A DNA stretch of 64,000 bases from NCBI RefSeq assembly GCF_010731695.1, contig NZ_AP022586.1, forward strand, positions 310,001 through 374,000, given 5' to 3'. Within the stretch, counting starts at the first letter, position 1. Each line of letters starts with the position of its first letter. The stretch is from Mycolicibacterium litorale. GTDB lineage: Bacteria; Actinomycetota; Actinomycetes; Mycobacteriales; Mycobacteriaceae. Made by a program: the position numbers and the translations under genes. Positions 61,712 through 64,000 of the stretch are shown here, piece after piece. The notes beneath the pieces are model-generated. The model did no database searches. It saw only the letters and a program-made list of their open reading frames with translations, and was not told the DNA's origin.

Positions 61712-62691
61712 CACCGCGACACCCGCACTCTCGGGTCCAGCGCCGCATAGATCACATCGGACAGCAGGCCGGCCAGCAGGATCATCGTGCCGGAGAACAC
61801 CGTGATCGCCGCGATGATGTTGGTGTCCTGCGTCGCGATGCCCTGCACCACCCACTCACCCATGCCGTGCCAGCCGAAGATCTTCTCGACGAACACCGAT
61901 CCGGTCACCAGCCCGCTGACCCCGTAGGCGAACAGTGTGGCCATCGGGATCAGCGCGGTGCGCAGCCCGTGTCTGAACAGCGCCCGGCGCCGGGTCAGCC
62001 CCTTGGCGCGGGCCGTGCGGATGAAGTCCTGACCGAGCACGTCGAGCATCGCGTTGCGCTGGTAGCGGCTGAATCCGGCGGCCGCGGACAGTGCGAGCGT
62101 GACCGTCGGCAGGACCAGGTGCTGCAGCCGGTCGGCGAACTGGGCGAGCGGTCCGCCGACGGCGTCCGGCGAGGTTTCACCGGTGTACTGGAACAGCTGC
62201 ACGCCGAGCCACGAGTTGGCGTTCAGCGCACCGAGGATCAGCAGGTTGGCGATGACGAAGGTCGGTGTCGAGAGCACCAGCAGCGACAACGTGGTGACCA
62301 CCCGGTCCGACATCCGGTACTGCCGGACCGCGCCCCACGCGCCGACCACCACGCCGATGACCGTGCCGAGCACCGATCCGATGACCAGCAGGCGCAGGCT
62401 CACACCGATGCGCCGCCACAGCTCCTCGGACACCGGCTGGCCGGCGACCGTGGTACCGAAGTCGCCGCGCACGGCGTCACCCAGCCAGTGCGCGTACCGC
62501 AGTGGGATCGGCTTGTCGAGGTCGAGTTCGGCGGCTTTGGCGTCGATGACGGCCTGCGGTGGCCGGGGGTTGCGCTCGAGCAGGCTGTCGAGCGGCGCGA
62601 ACGTCAGCGAGGTGAGCGAGAAGGTCAGAAAAGACGCGAGCGCCAACAGCACGACGTAGTTGAGCAGCCGGCGCGCGAGGAACCGCGTCAT
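61711..62691 (-). CDS. oppB: OppB, peptide ABC transporter permease
   Basis: A 326-residue permease: TRFLARRLLNYVVLLALASFLTFSLTSLTF at the start, DLDKPIPLRYAHWLGDAVRGDFGTTVAGQPV as the family periplasmic region (about 55-85), and the EAA-type loop DFIRTARAKGLTRRRALFRHGLRTALIP (about 222). About six hydrophobic helices. First gene of the oppBCDA operon. The 65 bases upstream hold a short inverted repeat (GGTGCAG 62703-62709, CTGCACC 62741-62747) and a TACCCT hexamer on the minus strand. Confidence 0.94.
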   Translation of the reverse strand: MTRFLARRLLNYVVLLALASFLTFSLTSLTFAPLDSLLERNPRPPQAVIDAKAAELDLDKPIPLRYAHWLGDAVRGDFGTTVAGQPVSEELWRRIGVSLRLLVIGSVLGTVIGVVVGAWGAVRQYRMSDRVVTTLSLLVLSTPTFVIANLLILGALNANSWLGVQLFQYTGETSPDAVGGPLAQFADRLQHLVLPTVTLALSAAAGFSRYQRNAMLDVLGQDFIRTARAKGLTRRRALFRHGLRTALIPMATLFAYGVSGLVTGSVFVEKIFGWHGMGEWVVQGIATQDTNIIAAITVFSGTMILLAGLLSDVIYAALDPRVRVSR

Positions 62692-62756
62692 CGGCGGCTG
62701 CCGGTGCAGGGCTGCATGGGTCTAGAGGGTAGAGAGACTGCTGCACCCTCGCTGGC

Positions 62757-62969
62757 TCAGGGCTGCGGTGGGGGCGGCGCGCCCGGCCCGCCGAACCCGC
62801 CGGGCGGCGGGCCGAACTGGTGAGACCCGGGCCCGGTGGCGCCGTGATCGGTGGCCGCATAGATCACCCCGCCGCCCAGCGCGGCGATGACGGCGGCGGC
62901 CGCGATCGCCGCCGCGGTCTCGCGCAGGCTCCAGCGCCCCTCGCCTGGTGAACCCCACACGTCGCTCAT
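62757..62969 (-). CDS. Small single-pass membrane protein with Gly/Pro-rich tail
   Basis: A 70-residue protein: a short cytoplasmic head (SDVWGSPGEGRWSLRETAA), one hydrophobic Ala-rich segment (AAIAAAAVIAALGGGVIYAA, about residues 18-37) and an exposed tail of Gly, Pro and Phe (FGPPPGGFGGPGAPPPPQP). ATG 62969 was preferred to far-upstream in-frame starts that would run into the response regulator promoter. It is divergent from the tcrX-like gene, 127 bases away, with oppB ahead of it on the same strand. Function unknown; it could be controlled by the neighbouring two-component system. Confidence 0.6.
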   Translation of the reverse strand: MSDVWGSPGEGRWSLRETAAAIAAAAVIAALGGGVIYAATDHGATGPGSHQFGPPPGGFGGPGAPPPPQP

Positions 62970-63096
62970 GGCCCCACTGTGCGGGACCAGTGTGGGTGCC
63001 GGCTGTGCGCCCCGTGTGAATCGGCGGCCCTGGGCTTCACAGCGCGCACATAGACGACGCACAGGCCGGCCAAATCGCGGCGCGAATAATGAACTC

Positions 63097-63837
63097 ATGA
63101 GCGCGAACCAGACCGACACCGAACGTTCGGTCATGCGCCGCGCCGACGGCAACCCCGTGCGCGTGCTCGTCGTCGACGACGAACCGGTGCTCGCCGAGCT
63201 CGTCTCGATGGCGCTGCGCTACGAGGGCTGGGACATCTCGACGGCGGGCGACGGCGCCACCGCGATCGCGCTGGCCCGCGAGAGCCCGCCCGACGTGGTG
63301 GTCCTCGACGTCATGCTGCCCGACATGAGCGGGCTCGACGTGCTGGCCAAGCTGCGCGAGCAGATTCCCGGCCTGCCGCTGCTGCTGCTGACCGCCAAGG
63401 ACTCGGTCGAGGACCGCATCGCGGGGCTGACCGCGGGCGGCGACGACTACGTGACCAAACCGTTCTCCCTCGAAGAGGTGGTGCTCCGCCTGCGCGCGCT
63501 GCTGCGGCGCACCGGGGTCACCGAGACCGGCGGCGCGAAGATCGTCGTCGGCGACCTGGTCCTCGACGAGGACAGCCACGAGGTCACCCGCGGCGGCGAC
63601 CAGATCACGCTGACCGCGACGGAGTTCGAGCTACTGCGGTTCATGATGCGCAACGCCAAGCGGGTGCTGAGCAAGGCGCAGATCCTCGACCGCGTGTGGA
63701 GTTACGACTTCGGCGGGCGCTCCAACATCGTCGAACTGTATGTGTCGTATTTGCGCAAGAAGATCGACAGCGGACGCGAGCCGATGATCCACACGCTGCG
63801 CGGCGCGGGCTATGTCCTCAAACCCGCCGCCCGCTGA
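63097..63837 (+). CDS. tcrX: OmpR-family response regulator, TcrX-like
   Basis: A 246-residue regulator. The receiver domain has VLVVDDEPVLAELVSMAL (acidic pocket), the phosphoacceptor Asp in VVVLDVMLPDMSG (about residue 71), LLLLTAKDS and the conserved Lys in DDYVTKPF (about 121). The winged-helix DNA-binding domain follows from about 150 (LTATEFELLRFMMRNAKRVLSKAQILDRVWSYDFGGRSNIVELYVSYLRKKID). The wording is closest to TcrX in my memory; PhoP and TrcR are relatives, so the symbol is tentative. ATG 63097. A histidine kinase gene overlaps its 3-prime end. Confidence 0.85.
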   Translation: MSANQTDTERSVMRRADGNPVRVLVVDDEPVLAELVSMALRYEGWDISTAGDGATAIALARESPPDVVVLDVMLPDMSGLDVLAKLREQIPGLPLLLLTAKDSVEDRIAGLTAGGDDYVTKPFSLEEVVLRLRALLRRTGVTETGGAKIVVGDLVLDEDSHEVTRGGDQITLTATEFELLRFMMRNAKRVLSKAQILDRVWSYDFGGRSNIVELYVSYLRKKIDSGREPMIHTLRGAGYVLKPAAR

Positions 63838-64000
63838 GCCGGTCGGCCGTTCGCGGCTGCGTTCACCGCGTACCTGGTCGCTGCGGGGCCGTCTGCTGGC
63901 CACCCAGATCGTGCTGCTCGCGTTGGTGTGCGCCGCGGTCGGTGTCGGCACCGAACTCGCGCTGAAGAGGTTCCTGGTCAACCAGCTCGACACCCAGCTC
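63812..64000 (+). CDS. Sensor histidine kinase, N-terminal 63 residues (truncated by window end)
   Basis: An ATG at 63812 inside the end of the response regulator gene (26-base overlap, different frame) opens a frame that runs to the window edge. The first 63 residues give a Pro/Arg-rich head (SSNPPPAEPVGRSRLRSPRTWSLRGRLLATQ), a membrane helix (IVLLALVCAAVGVGTELAL) and the start of an extracellular sensor region (KRFLVNQLDTQL). SLRGRLL-helix-L-QLD is typical of mycobacterial OmpR-partner kinases. Probably TcrY-like, cognate to the regulator. No catalytic part is in view. Confidence 0.75.
   Translation, partial: MSSNPPPAEPVGRSRLRSPRTWSLRGRLLATQIVLLALVCAAVGVGTELALKRFLVNQLDTQL

Noticed and set aside
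62703-62747. GGTGCAG/CTGCACC inverted repeat upstream of oppB
   Set aside because: Seven-base arms 31 bases apart are weak, so it is noted only in the oppB entry.

Overview
The window is high-GC, densely coded chromosome from a rapidly growing mycobacterium (Mycolicibacterium type). The evidence is gene content and order: from left to right it follows the M. tuberculosis Rv1236-Rv1283c block (sugA-sugB-sugC, corA, lpqZ, short-chain dehydrogenase, kgd, major facilitator, RecB-like nuclease/helicase, lprE, deaD, acyltransferase, TetR-cyp130, FAD oxidase, Tap-like pump, udgB, Ddn-like reductase, HIT protein, Rv1264-type cyclase, Rv1272c/Rv1273c ABC pair, lprB-lprC, SixA-like phosphatase, Rv1277/Rv1278 pair, oppA-D). 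This synteny is from memory of the H37Rv map; no search was run. Mycobacterial hallmarks include an IdeR-type iron box, leaderless TANNNT-N6/7-RTG starts, ATGA/GTGA gene overlaps and a MIRU-like tandem repeat.

Layout. 1-7.3 kb: the end of the trehalose importer operon with a coupled suppressor-of-fused-domain gene, the Mg transporter corA, a malic enzyme where M. tuberculosis has mdh, lpqZ, an SDR and a small secreted DUF732 protein. 7.3-24.9 kb: kgd (the multifunctional 2-oxoglutarate enzyme), an EcsC-like protein, two different MFS exporters, a 1137-residue nuclease/helicase with a DNA-damage-type promoter, lprE, deaD and an acyltransferase, an iron-box-controlled siderophore-interacting protein, and a TetR/CYP130 pair. 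25-35.8 kb: redox enzymes (FAD oxidase, two aromatic-ring-hydroxylase-like flavoproteins, a luciferase-like oxidoreductase, a Ddn-like F420 enzyme), a Tap-like pump, two DNA glycosylases, a HIT hydrolase and a pH-sensing-type adenylyl cyclase. 35.8-45.7 kb departs most from M. tuberculosis: a copper ATPase/chaperone pair behind a CsoR-like operator, a large secreted protein with a possible aerolysin-type C-terminus, an AMP-ligase coupled to an AIM24 protein, a ribbon-helix-helix-like gene with phased 8-bp repeats at its start, and a lone molybdopterin oxidoreductase. 45.7-64 kb: a heterodimeric ABC exporter, lprB-lprC, a SixA-like phosphatase, an SbcD/SbcC-like operon behind a textbook RecA-NDp/PafBC promoter, a histone-H1-like basic protein, a DszC-like flavin monooxygenase, the oppBCDA operon, and a TcrX-like response regulator with the start of its histidine kinase.

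Most noteworthy: (1) three 32-bp repeats between oppB and oppC, each a 10-codon micro-ORF, linked by TGATG so that four stop/start junctions run from oppB to oppC; (2) the secreted protein at 38315-40411; (3) two PafBC-type promoters, on the SbcCD-like operon and on the RecB-like nuclease/helicase; (4) an IdeR box on a siderophore-interacting protein; (5) two long perfect or nested palindromes (24967-25011 and 33627-33688). No rRNA, tRNA, CRISPR array, transposase or integrase was recognised. No intergenic gap exceeds 300 bases.
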